Source of the DNA: Burkholderia territorii
Lineage (GTDB): Bacteria > Pseudomonadota > Gammaproteobacteria > Burkholderiales > Burkholderiaceae
Assembly: GCF_902833055.1 (NCBI RefSeq)
Contig: NZ_CADFEJ010000004.1
Coordinates: 124,001-188,000, forward strand
Length of the DNA: 64,000 bases
Reading direction: 5' to 3'
The notes under the pieces are model-generated. The model did no database searches, was not told the DNA's origin, and saw nothing but the letters and a program-made list of their open reading frames with translations. This document shows positions 9,991-18,657 of this stretch, piece by piece (within the stretch, counting starts at the first letter, position 1; every line of letters starts with the position of its first letter). The position numbers were made by a program, and so were the translations under genes.

Positions 9991-9991
<1 letters not shown>
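9215..9991 (+). CDS. livG: Branched-chain amino acid ABC transporter ATP-binding protein LivG
   Basis: This 258-residue cytoplasmic ATPase energises the Liv transporter. Walker A GPNGAGKTT is near residue 42, the signature LSYGHQRRLEIARAL precedes Walker B LLALDEPAAGMN, and the switch histidine appears in LLIEHDVKLVM. The NQ-loop region ARTFQNIRLFGGMTALENVMVG is characteristic of LivG. The stop codon overlaps the livF start by one base (TGATG), implying coupled translation of the ATPase pair. Confidence 0.95.
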
Positions 9992-10707
<716 letters not shown>

Positions 10708-10760
10708 GCGGGCCGGCGCGGCGCGGCGGCGGATGCCGGCGTGCCGCGCAAGGGCTTTCG

Positions 10761-10796
10761 AAAAGCTGTCACGGGATGCCGTGGCAGCTTTTTTTT
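10761..10796 (+). terminator. Intrinsic terminator of livHMGF
   Basis: An 11-bp stem with one G-U pair (AGCTGTCACGG with CCGTGGCAGCT) and a GATG loop is followed by eight T. Confidence 0.85.
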
Positions 10797-10890
10797 CGTG
10801 CGGCGCGCGCGGCGACGAACTGTGCGTGCGGATGCGACTCCATGCATTCAGCGGTGACGCCGACCATGCGGCGCGGGACCCGGGAGCGGA

Positions 10891-10959
10891 GCGTCCGAAA
10901 CCGGCCGTCCGCGACCGGCCGTCCGAAACCGGCCGTCCGCAACCGCTCGTCCGCAAACC
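10891..10959. repeat. 14-bp tandem repeat, about five copies
   Basis: Consecutive units 10903-10916, 10917-10930 and 10931-10944 share the consensus ggccgtccgnnacc, where nn is aa, cg or ca. Partial or diverged units flank them on both sides. The array lies between the liv terminator and the DUF2278 gene, in the likely promoter region of the latter. Confidence 0.75.
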
Positions 10960-11010
10960 GACACGCGGGCTGCGTAGCATGGTCGATCCATCGGGACACG
11001 GAGGGCACGA

Positions 11011-11682
11011 ATGAGTCTGGACTACGGTTTCGTGAAGGCGAAGGTGACGTCGGTGGCGCGGCTGAAGGGCTCCCCGCACGGCAGCGAAATCCAGTATCAC
11101 ATCCACCTGACGCTCGCATTGCCGACCGGCGACTGGGACGTCGCGATCAACGTCGGCACCAACGACGCGGACGACCTGCTCAACTACAAGCTCGTCTACG
11201 ATTTCCATCATCCCATCACGGCGACGCTCGCGGCCGCGGCCGAAGGCTACACCGATCTCACCGGACACACCGCGCTGCCCGCGCTCGACTATCTGCGCAG
11301 CGACATCCTGAACGAGACGGGCGCATGGCGCGCCAGCGCGGTGATGGACGGCACCGAGAACGCGGAGCCGATTCCGTCGCTGCTGCGGCTCGTCAACGCC
11401 GCGCAGTCGCAGGGGCTCGACGTCGTCGTGTTCGGCCGCACGTATTCGGAAGGCAACGGCATCCACGACACGCACATGAACCAGGGCTCGACGGGCCCGA
11501 ACTACCTGCACCGCGCGGGCGACGACCACAACGATCACAACGACGTCTGGCAGGACGGCGCGCTGATCGTGCGCGTGAGCGACACGCAGTGGGCCGCGTA
11601 TTTCGCGGCGTTCGAGCAGCAGGCCGTGCCGACCGACGCGCTCGGCAATCCGCTGCCGGACGCGGGGCCGATCACGCGCTGA
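11011..11682 (+). CDS. DUF2278 (YukJ-like) family protein
   Basis: The 223-residue protein matches the DUF2278/YukJ pattern: an N-terminal LDYGFVKAKVTS, central conserved YLRSDILNE, a VVVFGRTYSEGNGIHDTHMNQGS block, and a C-terminal WQDGALIVRVSDTQWAAYFAAFEQQA block. No signal peptide or membrane segment is visible, so it is probably cytoplasmic. The many His and Asp residues of the GIHDTHMNQG and HNDHNDVWQDG blocks suggest metal binding, but the family has no established biochemical role. It appears monocistronic. Confidence 0.85.
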   Translation: MSLDYGFVKAKVTSVARLKGSPHGSEIQYHIHLTLALPTGDWDVAINVGTNDADDLLNYKLVYDFHHPITATLAAAAEGYTDLTGHTALPALDYLRSDILNETGAWRASAVMDGTENAEPIPSLLRLVNAAQSQGLDVVVFGRTYSEGNGIHDTHMNQGSTGPNYLHRAGDDHNDHNDVWQDGALIVRVSDTQWAAYFAAFEQQAVPTDALGNPLPDAGPITR

Positions 11683-11703
11683 TGGAGGGTGCTGCCGGCG
11701 GCG

Positions 11704-12159
11704 TCAGGCGGCCGGCAGCGTCTTGCCGAACGAGATGCGTTCCTCGACGCGATAGCCGAGTGCCGCATAGAAGCGGCATGCGTCGTCGTTGCCGGGCAGC
11801 ACCTGCAGATTGACTTTCAGGCAGCCGCGCGCGGCGAGCGCGCGTTCCGCATGCGCGATCAGCGCGCGGCCGATGCCGAGTCGCCGTGCATCGTTCGACA
11901 CGCCGAACGAGTAGAGCCAGCCGCGATGTCCGTCGAAACCCGCCATCAGCGTGCCGACGACCCGCGCGCCGCTGGTCGCGACGAAGAACAGCTCCGGCTG
12001 CGTCGCGAGCTTCAGCTCGATCGATCGCAACGGATCGCGGTGCGGCGGCGCGCCGGGCTCGTCGTACTGCGGGAACGCGTCGCGCCAGACCGCGAGCACG
12101 GCATCGGTGTCGGCCCGTTCGAACGGGCGGATAGCGACAGCATCGGCGGCGGCGTCCAT
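11704..12159 (-). CDS. GNAT family N-acetyltransferase (YpeA-like)
   Basis: This 151-residue single-domain acetyltransferase has the acetyl-CoA pyrophosphate loop in RRLGIGRALIAHAE. The VGTLMAGFDGHRGWLYSFGV strand pair and the C-terminal NDDACRFYAALGYRVEE are close to those of E. coli YpeA, whose substrate is not established. It lies 13 bases downstream of the acetylornithine aminotransferase gene on the same strand and is probably co-transcribed with it. A link to arginine metabolism can therefore be suggested, but the sequence does not show it. Confidence 0.85.
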   Translation of the reverse strand: MDAAADAVAIRPFERADTDAVLAVWRDAFPQYDEPGAPPHRDPLRSIELKLATQPELFFVATSGARVVGTLMAGFDGHRGWLYSFGVSNDARRLGIGRALIAHAERALAARGCLKVNLQVLPGNDDACRFYAALGYRVEERISFGKTLPAA

Positions 12160-12172
12160 CGCGGCGGTCTCC

Positions 12173-13357
12173 TTAGAGCGTGTCGAGAACCGACCGCAGC
12201 ATCGCCATCATCTGGTCGATTTCCTCGGTCGTGACGTTCAGCGCGGGCATGAAGCGCAGCAGGTTCGGGCGCGCCGCGTTCAGCAGCAGGCCGTCGGGCT
12301 GCATGTCGCGCGCCTTCTCGACGATCTGCGGGCCGATGTCCTTGCCGAGCAGCAGCGCGCGCAGCAACCCTTCGCCGCGCTCGCCTTCGAAGCCGCGCTC
12401 CTCCGACAGTTCGAGCAACCTGCGCTTCAGGTATTCGCCACGCGCACGCACCCCTTCGAGGAAACCGGGCGCGACGAGTTGCGAGATCACCGAATGGCCG
12501 ACTGCCGTCATCAGCGGGTTGCCGTTGTACGTGCCGCCCTGGTCGCCGGCCTCGAACACCGCGACGTCTGCCTTCGACAGCAGCGCGCCGAGCGGTGCGC
12601 CGCCGCCGATGCCCTTCGCGAGCGTCATGATGTCCGGTTCGATGCCGGACAGCTCATACGCGAACAGCGTGCCCGCCCGGCCGCAGCCGCTCTGCACTTC
12701 GTCGACGATCAGCAGCAGGTCGTGCTGCTTCGTCAGCGCGCGCAGCGCCTGCATGAACTCGCGCGTTGCCGGAATCACGCCGCCTTCGCCCTGGATCGGC
12801 TCGAGCATCACCGCGACGGTCTTGTCGGTGATCAGTTTCTCCACCGAGTTGATGTCGTTCAGCTCGGCCTTCGGGAATCCCGGCACCTGCGGTGCGTAGA
12901 GCGTGTCCCAGCCCGGCTTGCCGCTGGCCGACATCGTCGCGAGCGTGCGGCCGTGGAAGCTGTGGTCGAACGTGATGATCTCGTACGCGCCGTTCTTGAA
13001 CTTGCGGCCCCACTTGCGCGCGAGCTTGATCGCGCCTTCGTTCGCTTCCGCGCCGCTGTTCGTGAAGAACACCTTGTCGAACACGCTGTGCTGCGTGAGC
13101 AGGCCCGCGAGCTTCGCCATCGGTTCGTTGTAGAACGCGGGCGACGGGTTCAGCAGCTTCTCGGCCTGCGTCTTCAGCGCTTCGACGATGCCGTCGTTGC
13201 AGTGGCCGAGGCTGTTGACGGCCCAGCCCTGGATGAAGTCCAGATAGCGCTTGCCCGTGTGATCGTAGAGCCACGAACCCTTGCCGTGCGTAAACACGAT
13301 GTCGGGGCGGTTCGTGATGTACATCAGCGAGTCGATCGGGTAATCGTTCATGGGCAT
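12173..13357 (-). CDS. argD: Acetylornithine transaminase (class III PLP aminotransferase)
   Basis: The 394-residue PLP enzyme is predicted to transfer the amino group from glutamate to N-acetylglutamate semialdehyde in arginine synthesis. Related class III members act on succinylornithine or GABA, so substrate is by family only. Motifs are [17 protein letters not shown] (cofactor phosphate), [23 protein letters not shown], and the Schiff-base lysine in [14 protein letters not shown]. The ATG at 13357 fits the family start at residues [18 protein letters not shown]. An intrinsic terminator lies only about 40 bases upstream of this ATG, on the coding strand, preceded by an Arg-rich short ORF. 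That layout suggests attenuation control. Confidence 0.85.
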   Translation of the reverse strand: MPMNDYPIDSLMYITNRPDIVFTHGKGSWLYDHTGKRYLDFIQGWAVNSLGHCNDGIVEALKTQAEKLLNPSPAFYNEPMAKLAGLLTQHSVFDKVFFTNSGAEANEGAIKLARKWGRKFKNGAYEIITFDHSFHGRTLATMSASGKPGWDTLYAPQVPGFPKAELNDINSVEKLITDKTVAVMLEPIQGEGGVIPATREFMQALRALTKQHDLLLIVDEVQSGCGRAGTLFAYELSGIEPDIMTLAKGIGGGAPLGALLSKADVAVFEAGDQGGTYNGNPLMTAVGHSVISQLVAPGFLEGVRARGEYLKRRLLELSEERGFEGERGEGLLRALLLGKDIGPQIVEKARDMQPDGLLLNAARPNLLRFMPALNVTTEEIDQMMAMLRSVLDTL

Positions 13358-13395
13358 GGCAGCAGACTCCAGCGGGCGGTGAAAGGGAAACGGGC

Positions 13396-13422
13396 AATAA
13401 AAAAGCCACGGAAGGCCGTGGC
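13396..13422 (-). terminator. Terminator/attenuator in the argD leader
   Basis: On the minus strand a 7-bp stem GCCACGG/CCGTGGC with a CCTT loop is followed by six T, ending about 40 bases before the argD ATG. It could end transcription of the reductase gene about 230 bases upstream. With the Arg-rich ORF between them it could equally be an attenuator. Confidence 0.7.
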
Positions 13423-13467
13423 TGGTAGGTCGAACAGCTTGTGCGTAACCGGTGAAGCGGAGGAGGG

Positions 13468-13551
13468 TTACGCGCGAGTCCGTGACGAGCCGGCGGCATC
13501 CGGGCGGAGCGGCGAGCGGCGACGTCGGAGAGCGGACAGGAAGCGGTTCAT
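13468..13551 (-). CDS. Possible Arg-rich leader peptide upstream of argD
   Basis: This 27-codon ORF encodes [17 protein letters not shown], then ten further residues ending RTRA. Eight of 27 codons are Arg, with four in a row at codons 9-12. The stop codon lies inside the first arm of an 8-bp hairpin (13466-13473 with 13443-13450), and a U-tract terminator follows. No Shine-Dalgarno is visible. The candidate promoter (-35 13583-13588, -10 13559-13564) would start RNA at or a few bases before the ATG, so translation could be leaderless. High GC favours Arg codons by chance, so this is a hypothesis. Confidence 0.4.
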   Translation of the reverse strand: MNRFLSALRRRRSPLRPDAAGSSRTRA

Positions 13552-13558
13552 GTGCGCA

Positions 13559-13588
13559 AGCATAAGGCATCCCGCGTCCCACTGTAAA
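13559..13588 (-). promoter_or_regulatory. Candidate promoter of the argD leader
   Basis: On the minus strand TTTACA (13583-13588) is separated by 18 bases from TATGCT (13559-13564). The expected start is at about 13551-13553, at the ATG of the short ORF. Confidence 0.35.
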
Positions 13589-13651
13589 CCGCCGCGATGC
13601 CACGGATGTGACACGGCGGCGCGCAGCAGCGGACGCGGGCGCGCCCGGTGC

Positions 13652-14683
13652 TCAGACCGGATGGGCGAGATCCGCGGCGCTCGTAAACGAGTCCGCGTAG
13701 AACTCGTCTGCGGGCAGCGCGTGGTGCTGCGTGAAGTCGCGCTGCGCGGATTCGACCATCACCGGCGCGCCGCATGCGTATACCTGGTAGCCCGACAGGT
13801 CGGGCAGGTCCTCGATCACCGCGCGATGGACGAAGCCGGTGCGGCCCGTCCACTGGTCGGCGTCGTCCGGCTCGGACAACACCGGCACGTACTTGAAGTT
13901 CGGAATCTCGCGCGCCCATTGCTCGGCGAGCTCGCCGAGATAGATGTCCTTCTTGCGGCGCGCGCCCCAGTAGAGCGTCATCGGTCGCGTGATGCCCGTG
14001 TGCTTCACGTGTTCGATGATCGCCTTGATCGGTGCGAAGCCGGTGCCCGATGCGAGCAGCACGATCGGCTTGTCGGACTCCTCGCGCAGGAAGAACGTGC
14101 CGAGCGGGCCTTCGAAGCGCAGGATGTCGCGCTCCTTCATCGCGCCGAACACGTGGTCGGTGAACTTGCCGCCCGGCATGTGGCGGATGTGCAGCTCGAT
14201 CGGACCTTCCTCGTGCGGCGCGTTCGCCATCGAGTAGCTGCGGCGTGAACCGTCCTTCAGGATGAACTCGACGTACTGGCCCGCGAGGTATTGCAGGCGT
14301 TCGTTGGCGGGCAACTGCAACTTCACGACCATCACGTCGTCCGCCTTGCGTTCGAGCGCAGCGATCCGGCACGGCAGCTTCTTCACCTGCACGCCGTCGA
14401 CGCCGGCGATCTCACGCACGTCGATCTCGAGGTCGCATTGCGCCTTCGAGCAGCAAAGCAGCGCGAGGCCGCGCGTGCGTTCGTCGTTGGACAGTGCCGA
14501 CGCGGCGTGCGGGCCCTGTTCGATCTGGCCCGATACGATCTGGCCCTTGCAGGAGCCGCACGCGCCGTTCTTGCATCCATACGGCAGATGGACGTTCTGG
14601 CGCAGCGCCGCCGCCAGCACGGTTTCGTCCGATTCGACCTGGAACTGCCGGCCGCTTTGCTTGAGAGTAACGTTGAATGCCAT
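13652..14683 (-). CDS. Ferredoxin-type NAD(P)H:flavin reductase (CDP-6-deoxy-delta-3,4-glucoseen reductase-like)
   Basis: The 343-residue electron-transfer protein has an N-terminal plant-type 2Fe-2S domain (residues 1-95; cysteines in YGCKNGACGSCKG and LLCCSKAQCD). An FAD-binding barrel follows (about 100-200, RRSYSMAN and GGKFTDHVF), then a C-terminal NAD-binding domain (LLASGTGFAPIKAII, YACGAPVMVESA). This architecture is found in AscD/RfbI-type reductases and in oxygenase reductases. No deoxysugar genes are nearby, so the specific name is a family label and the partner is unknown. It is transcribed towards argD. Confidence 0.85.
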   Translation of the reverse strand: MAFNVTLKQSGRQFQVESDETVLAAALRQNVHLPYGCKNGACGSCKGQIVSGQIEQGPHAASALSNDERTRGLALLCCSKAQCDLEIDVREIAGVDGVQVKKLPCRIAALERKADDVMVVKLQLPANERLQYLAGQYVEFILKDGSRRSYSMANAPHEEGPIELHIRHMPGGKFTDHVFGAMKERDILRFEGPLGTFFLREESDKPIVLLASGTGFAPIKAIIEHVKHTGITRPMTLYWGARRKKDIYLGELAEQWAREIPNFKYVPVLSEPDDADQWTGRTGFVHRAVIEDLPDLSGYQVYACGAPVMVESAQRDFTQHHALPADEFYADSFTSAADLAHPV

Positions 14684-14788
14684 AGAACCAAATAGAACAA
14701 AATGTGGGGACCGTGCATGTCGGCACGGCAGCTACAATGCAAACCCGTTGCGCGCCGCGCAACGGTGGCTACTGATTTCGCAACCAAC

Positions 14789-15823
14789 ATGATCGCGACT
14801 CGAATCCTGCGCCGGCCGCGCGCACTGATCGTCGGCTGCGGCGACGTCGGCCTGCGCTGCGTCGCGCAATGGCGCGCCGCCCGCGGCAACCTGCGCATCG
14901 TCGCGCTGACGAGCCACCCGGGCCGCTGCGACGAATTGCGCGCGGCAGGCGCGACGCCGATCGTCGGCGACCTCGATCGCCGCGCGACGCTCGGACGTAT
15001 CGCGGGGCTCGCCCGGACGATCCTGCATCTCGCGCCGCCGCAATCCGCCGGCCGCGACGATCGCCGCACCCGCGCGCTGATCGCCGCATTGTCCGTGCCT
15101 GCACGGCGGCCATTCGCGCCGCCGGTGTCGTCGGTCGGCCGCCTGCGCGCGCTGCGTGCCGCGACCCGACAGGCCGGCGTGCCGGCGCGGGCAGCTATTG
15201 TACCCGACGCCCCTCGCGTGCCGACGCTCGTCTACGCGAGCACGACGGGCGTCTACGGCGATTGCGGCGGGACGCGCATCGCCGAAACGCAGCCGCTGCG
15301 CCCCGCGAACGAGCGCGCATTCCGGCGCGTGTCGGCCGAGCGTCAGCTGCGCGCGGCGACGGCGCGCGGCGTGCTGTCCGCGCGCATCGTGCGCATTCCC
15401 GGCATCTATGCGGCGAACCGGCTGCCGCTCGCGCGGCTCGAGCGCGGCACGCCGGCGCTCGACGCGGCCGACGACGTCTACACGAACCATATCCATGCGG
15501 ACGACCTCGCGGCGATCCTGCGGTGCGCGGCCGTACGCGGCAAGCCGGCGCGCGCCGTGCACGCGTCGGACGACAGCGAACTGCGGATGGGAGAATATTT
15601 CGACCGGGTCGCGCAGGCGTTCGGCCTGCCGTTGCCGCCGCGGATCAGCCGCGTGGACGCCGAGCGTCGGCTCGAGCCGACGCTTCTGTCGTTCATGCGC
15701 GAGTCGCGCCGCCTGTCCAATGCGCGGCTCAAGGCCGAATTGTGCGTGACGTTGCGCTATCCGACCGTAGACGAATTCCTTCAAACGCTCGCGCCGCCCG
15801 GCGCGTCAGGTGAGCGCCGGTAA
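14789..15823 (+). CDS. NAD-dependent epimerase/dehydratase-like SDR protein
   Basis: The protein is 344 residues from the ATG at 14789. This start is chosen because the Rossmann motif ALIVGCGDVGLRC then begins about ten residues in. The extended-SDR signatures are partly present: LVYASTTGVYGDCGG supplies the active-site Ser/Thr and Tyr region, and TNHIHADDLAAILRCA is the conserved stretch of the YeeZ-like group. The expected YxxxK lysine is not obvious, so catalysis is uncertain. Substrate is unknown. Its 3' end overlaps the convergent small membrane protein gene by 18 bases. Confidence 0.75.
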   Translation: MIATRILRRPRALIVGCGDVGLRCVAQWRAARGNLRIVALTSHPGRCDELRAAGATPIVGDLDRRATLGRIAGLARTILHLAPPQSAGRDDRRTRALIAALSVPARRPFAPPVSSVGRLRALRAATRQAGVPARAAIVPDAPRVPTLVYASTTGVYGDCGGTRIAETQPLRPANERAFRRVSAERQLRAATARGVLSARIVRIPGIYAANRLPLARLERGTPALDAADDVYTNHIHADDLAAILRCAAVRGKPARAVHASDDSELRMGEYFDRVAQAFGLPLPPRISRVDAERRLEPTLLSFMRESRRLSNARLKAELCVTLRYPTVDEFLQTLAPPGASGERR

Positions 15824-15994
15824 CGCCTCGATCAGCAGGAAGCACAGCAACGCGCCGATCAGCGCACCGATCAGGTTCGGATGATATTTGTGCTTCATGT
15901 GCATCGTGGCCAGCAGGGCGCCGATCACGATCGCACCCATGATCGCGAAGGCGATTATCACGTACGACAGTTCGAAAGAATGGTTGATGTTCAT
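15806..15994 (-). CDS. Small two-helix membrane protein
   Basis: This 62-residue protein has two hydrophobic segments: SYVIIAFAIMGAIVIGALLA (residues 10-29) and LIGALIGALLCFLLIEALPAL (41-61). They are separated by a basic loop HMKHKYHPN. A ribosome site (ggggag) precedes the ATG. No family is recognised. It overlaps the end of the convergent SDR gene. Confidence 0.65.
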   Translation of the reverse strand: MNINHSFELSYVIIAFAIMGAIVIGALLATMHMKHKYHPNLIGALIGALLCFLLIEALPALT

Positions 15995-16099
15995 GATGTC
16001 TCCCCTGCATCGCTGCTCGTACAGCTTGTGATTTCAGTATAGCGGGGGATCGTGCGGCCGCGACGCGGTCCGGCACCGAACGATCGTGCGGATTTTCCC

Positions 16100-16816
16100 T
16101 TACAGGGTTTTGACGGGATTGCGCAGCGCTGAAAGGTCGTCTTCCCCGAGCCAGCGCCACGCACCGGGCGCCAGGTCGTCCGGCAGCGCGAAACCGCCGA
16201 TGCTTTCGCGGTGCAGCGCCTCGACGCGGTTGCTGGCCGCGGCGACCATGCGTTTCACCTGATGATATTTGCCCTCGAGGACGGTCAGCGCGAGCATGTG
16301 CGTGTCGCGCGCGTCGGCGCCGACCGCCGCGATCGGCTTCGGCTCGCCGTGCAGCTGCACGCCTGCGCGCAGTGCGTTCAGTTGGGCGTCGTCGAGCGGG
16401 TGGCGCACGGTCGCGATGTACGTCTTCGGCACCTTGCGCTTCGGCGACGCGTACGCGTGCACGAACTGGCCGTCGTCGGACAGCAGCAGCAGGCCCGTCG
16501 TGTCCTGGTCGAGGCGGCCGACGCACTGCACGCCGCGCGCGACGAGCGGCGCGGGCAGCAGGCTGAACACGCTCGCGTGGTGTTGCGGCTCGCGCGAGCA
16601 TTCGTAACCCGCCGGTTTGTTGAGTGCGAGATACGCGCGGGCGTGGAACGGCCACGCGGTGTCGTCGACCGTGAACACGAGGCCGTCGGTGTCGAACGAC
16701 GCGTCGGGGTCGGTCGCGCGCGCGCCCGCGACGGTGACGCGGCCCGTTTCGATCAGGCCGCGGCACTGGCGGCGCGAGCCGAAGCCCTGCGTATAGAGAA
16801 TGCTTTCGAGGTCCAT
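16100..16816 (-). CDS. rsuA: 16S rRNA pseudouridine(516) synthase
   Basis: The 238-residue pseudouridine synthase of the RsuA/RluB/E/F family modifies small-subunit rRNA. An N-terminal S4 RNA-binding domain (GFGSRRQCRGLIETGRVTVAG) leads into the catalytic domain with NKPAGYECS and the catalytic-aspartate motif VGRLDQDTTGLLLLSDDG. KTYIATV and EGKYHQVKRM follow. The C-terminus is complete. Position 516 specificity is inferred from overall RsuA likeness. Confidence 0.9.
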   Translation of the reverse strand: MDLESILYTQGFGSRRQCRGLIETGRVTVAGARATDPDASFDTDGLVFTVDDTAWPFHARAYLALNKPAGYECSREPQHHASVFSLLPAPLVARGVQCVGRLDQDTTGLLLLSDDGQFVHAYASPKRKVPKTYIATVRHPLDDAQLNALRAGVQLHGEPKPIAAVGADARDTHMLALTVLEGKYHQVKRMVAAASNRVEALHRESIGGFALPDDLAPGAWRWLGEDDLSALRNPVKTL

Positions 16817-17012
16817 AGCGCGCGCATTCTATCAAGCGGCGCGCCGGCATCGGCACGAACCCGTCCGCGCTGGTAAGCTGCAGGGCGCCGCGCACGACGC
16901 GGCGCACGTTCCGGCTTCACGGAAAAGGCGGTGTCAGCGTGAAGTTGCGCCACGGCGGCGGCAGGTCCGTGCAACGGCTGCCGCCGTTTCCTTCCGACAC
17001 GGAGTTTGCCGC

Positions 17013-17513
17013 ATGAGTCCGACGACGCTCGATGCACTCGCCGATTTTCCCCGCCAGCTCGAAGCCCATTTCGCCGCCGTGCCGGACGGCTATGCGCGCT
17101 GGACCCCCGCCGACTGGACCGGCATACCGAGCGAGCACTTCTCGCCGCTCGGACAACTCTGCCACGTGCGCGACATCGAGATCGACGGCTACCACGTGCG
17201 GTTGAGGCGGATGCTCGGTGAGAATCATCCGCTGCTCGAGTCGGTCGATGGCGATGCGCTCGCGATCAAGCGCCGCTACGACGACGCGCACGCGTCCGAT
17301 GTGCTGGCGGCGATTCGCGACGCGCGGCGCCAGACGCTCGACGTCGTATCGCGCCTGACGCACGAGCAATATGCGCGCACCGCCGAATTCGAAGGCTATG
17401 GCGTGCTGACCGTGCGCGGGCTCCTGCATTATCTGTGCAGCCACGACCAGCAGCATCTGGCCGGCATGCAGTGGCTGCTCGGCAAGATCGACGCGGCGCT
17501 TTACGCACGCTGA
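17013..17513 (+). CDS. DinB family protein
   Basis: The 166-residue four-helix-bundle protein belongs to the DinB/YfiT-like superfamily. Candidate metal-binding histidines sit in LGQLCHVRDIEIDGYHVRL and in the C-terminal HDQQHLAGM, the family's usual pattern. Such proteins often act as metal-dependent thiol transferases, but this member's substrate cannot be told. The frame is open upstream to 16800. The ATG at 17013 matches the domain start and follows a ggag element. Confidence 0.8.
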   Translation: MSPTTLDALADFPRQLEAHFAAVPDGYARWTPADWTGIPSEHFSPLGQLCHVRDIEIDGYHVRLRRMLGENHPLLESVDGDALAIKRRYDDAHASDVLAAIRDARRQTLDVVSRLTHEQYARTAEFEGYGVLTVRGLLHYLCSHDQQHLAGMQWLLGKIDAALYAR

Positions 17514-17706
17514 TCCGCGCGCATGCAGCGGCGGCGCGACGTGCCGCGTCGAGCAGATTTCGCCGCCCGCGTCGGTGCGGCATCCGACCATTCCCGATGC
17601 CTGATTGGATCGCTTTTCTGGATAATCCATCCAGCCCCGCGCGGCTGACCGGAGCGTGCCGCGTGCCTACACTCCTAGCTTCATTCAACGCAAAAAGGAG
17701 TCAACC

Positions 17707-18480
17707 GTGGCTACTCACACGCTCGCAGACAAGGTCGTCCTGATCGCAGGCGGCGCCAAGAATCTCGGCGGGCTGATCGCCCGGGATCTGGCCGGCCACG
17801 GCGCGAAGGCGGTGGCGATCCACTACAACAGCGCGGCATCGCAGGCGCAGGCGGAGGAGACGGCCGCCGCCGTGCGCGCGGCCGGCGCGCAAGCCGCGAC
17901 GTTCCAGGCCGACCTGACGACGGCTGCCGCGGTCGAGAAGCTGTTCGGCGACGCGAAGCAGCGCTTCGGCAAGATCGACATTGCGATCAATACCGTCGGC
18001 AAGGTGTTGAAGAAGCCGTTCACCGAAATCTCCGAAGCCGAATACGACGAAATGTTCGCGGTGAACAGCAAGTCGGCATTTTTCTTCATCAAGGAAGCGG
18101 GGCGGCACCTCGAGGATCACGGCAAGCTCGTCACGCTCGTGACGTCGCTGCTCGGCGCGTTCACGCCGTTCTATGCGGCCTACGAAGGATCGAAGGCACC
18201 GGTCGAGCACTTCACGCGCGCGGCGTCGAAGGAATACGGCGCGCGCGGCATCTCGGTGACGGCGGTCGGGCCGGGCCCGATGGACACGCCGTTCTTCTAT
18301 CCGGCCGAAGGCGCCGATGCTGTCGCATACCACAAGACGGCGGCGGCGCTCTCGCCGTTCAGCAAGACCGGCCTCACCGACATCGAGGACGTCGTGCCGT
18401 TCATCCGCCATCTCGTGACCGACGGCTGGTGGATCACCGGCCAGACGATCCTGATCAACGGCGGCTATACGACCAAGTAA
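17707..18480 (+). CDS. SDR family oxidoreductase
   Basis: The start is a GTG at 17707 with an excellent aaggag seven bases upstream, giving 257 residues. The classical short-chain dehydrogenase pattern is mostly present: nucleotide motif LIAGGAKNLGGLIA (a variant of TGxxxGxG), NTVGKV, and YAAYEGSKAPVEHFTRA with the catalytic YxxxK replaced by YEGSK. The C-terminus GWWITGQTILINGGY is typical. The usual catalytic Ser is in VTSLLGA. It is followed by a LysR gene on the same strand. Confidence 0.85.
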   Translation: MATHTLADKVVLIAGGAKNLGGLIARDLAGHGAKAVAIHYNSAASQAQAEETAAAVRAAGAQAATFQADLTTAAAVEKLFGDAKQRFGKIDIAINTVGKVLKKPFTEISEAEYDEMFAVNSKSAFFFIKEAGRHLEDHGKLVTLVTSLLGAFTPFYAAYEGSKAPVEHFTRAASKEYGARGISVTAVGPGPMDTPFFYPAEGADAVAYHKTAAALSPFSKTGLTDIEDVVPFIRHLVTDGWWITGQTILINGGYTTK

Positions 18481-18657
18481 CACGCTGTCCGGACGGTCGT
18501 CGAGCACGCGCGGCGCTCGCAATGGCGCGTTTGCATGGACAATGGGCGGGTGCGCGGATACAACGCCGCGCGCCCGTTTTCCTTGTGCCGCCGGGCCGGC
18601 CGCGACGTGCGGCGCTTGCCGGTGACGATCGTTCGAACCCACGTTTTCCGCCCGCCG

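Noticed and set aside
11951..14248. 765-codon plus-strand ORF
   Set aside because: It lies antisense to the GNAT, argD and reductase genes, has low-complexity composition and shows no ribosome site.
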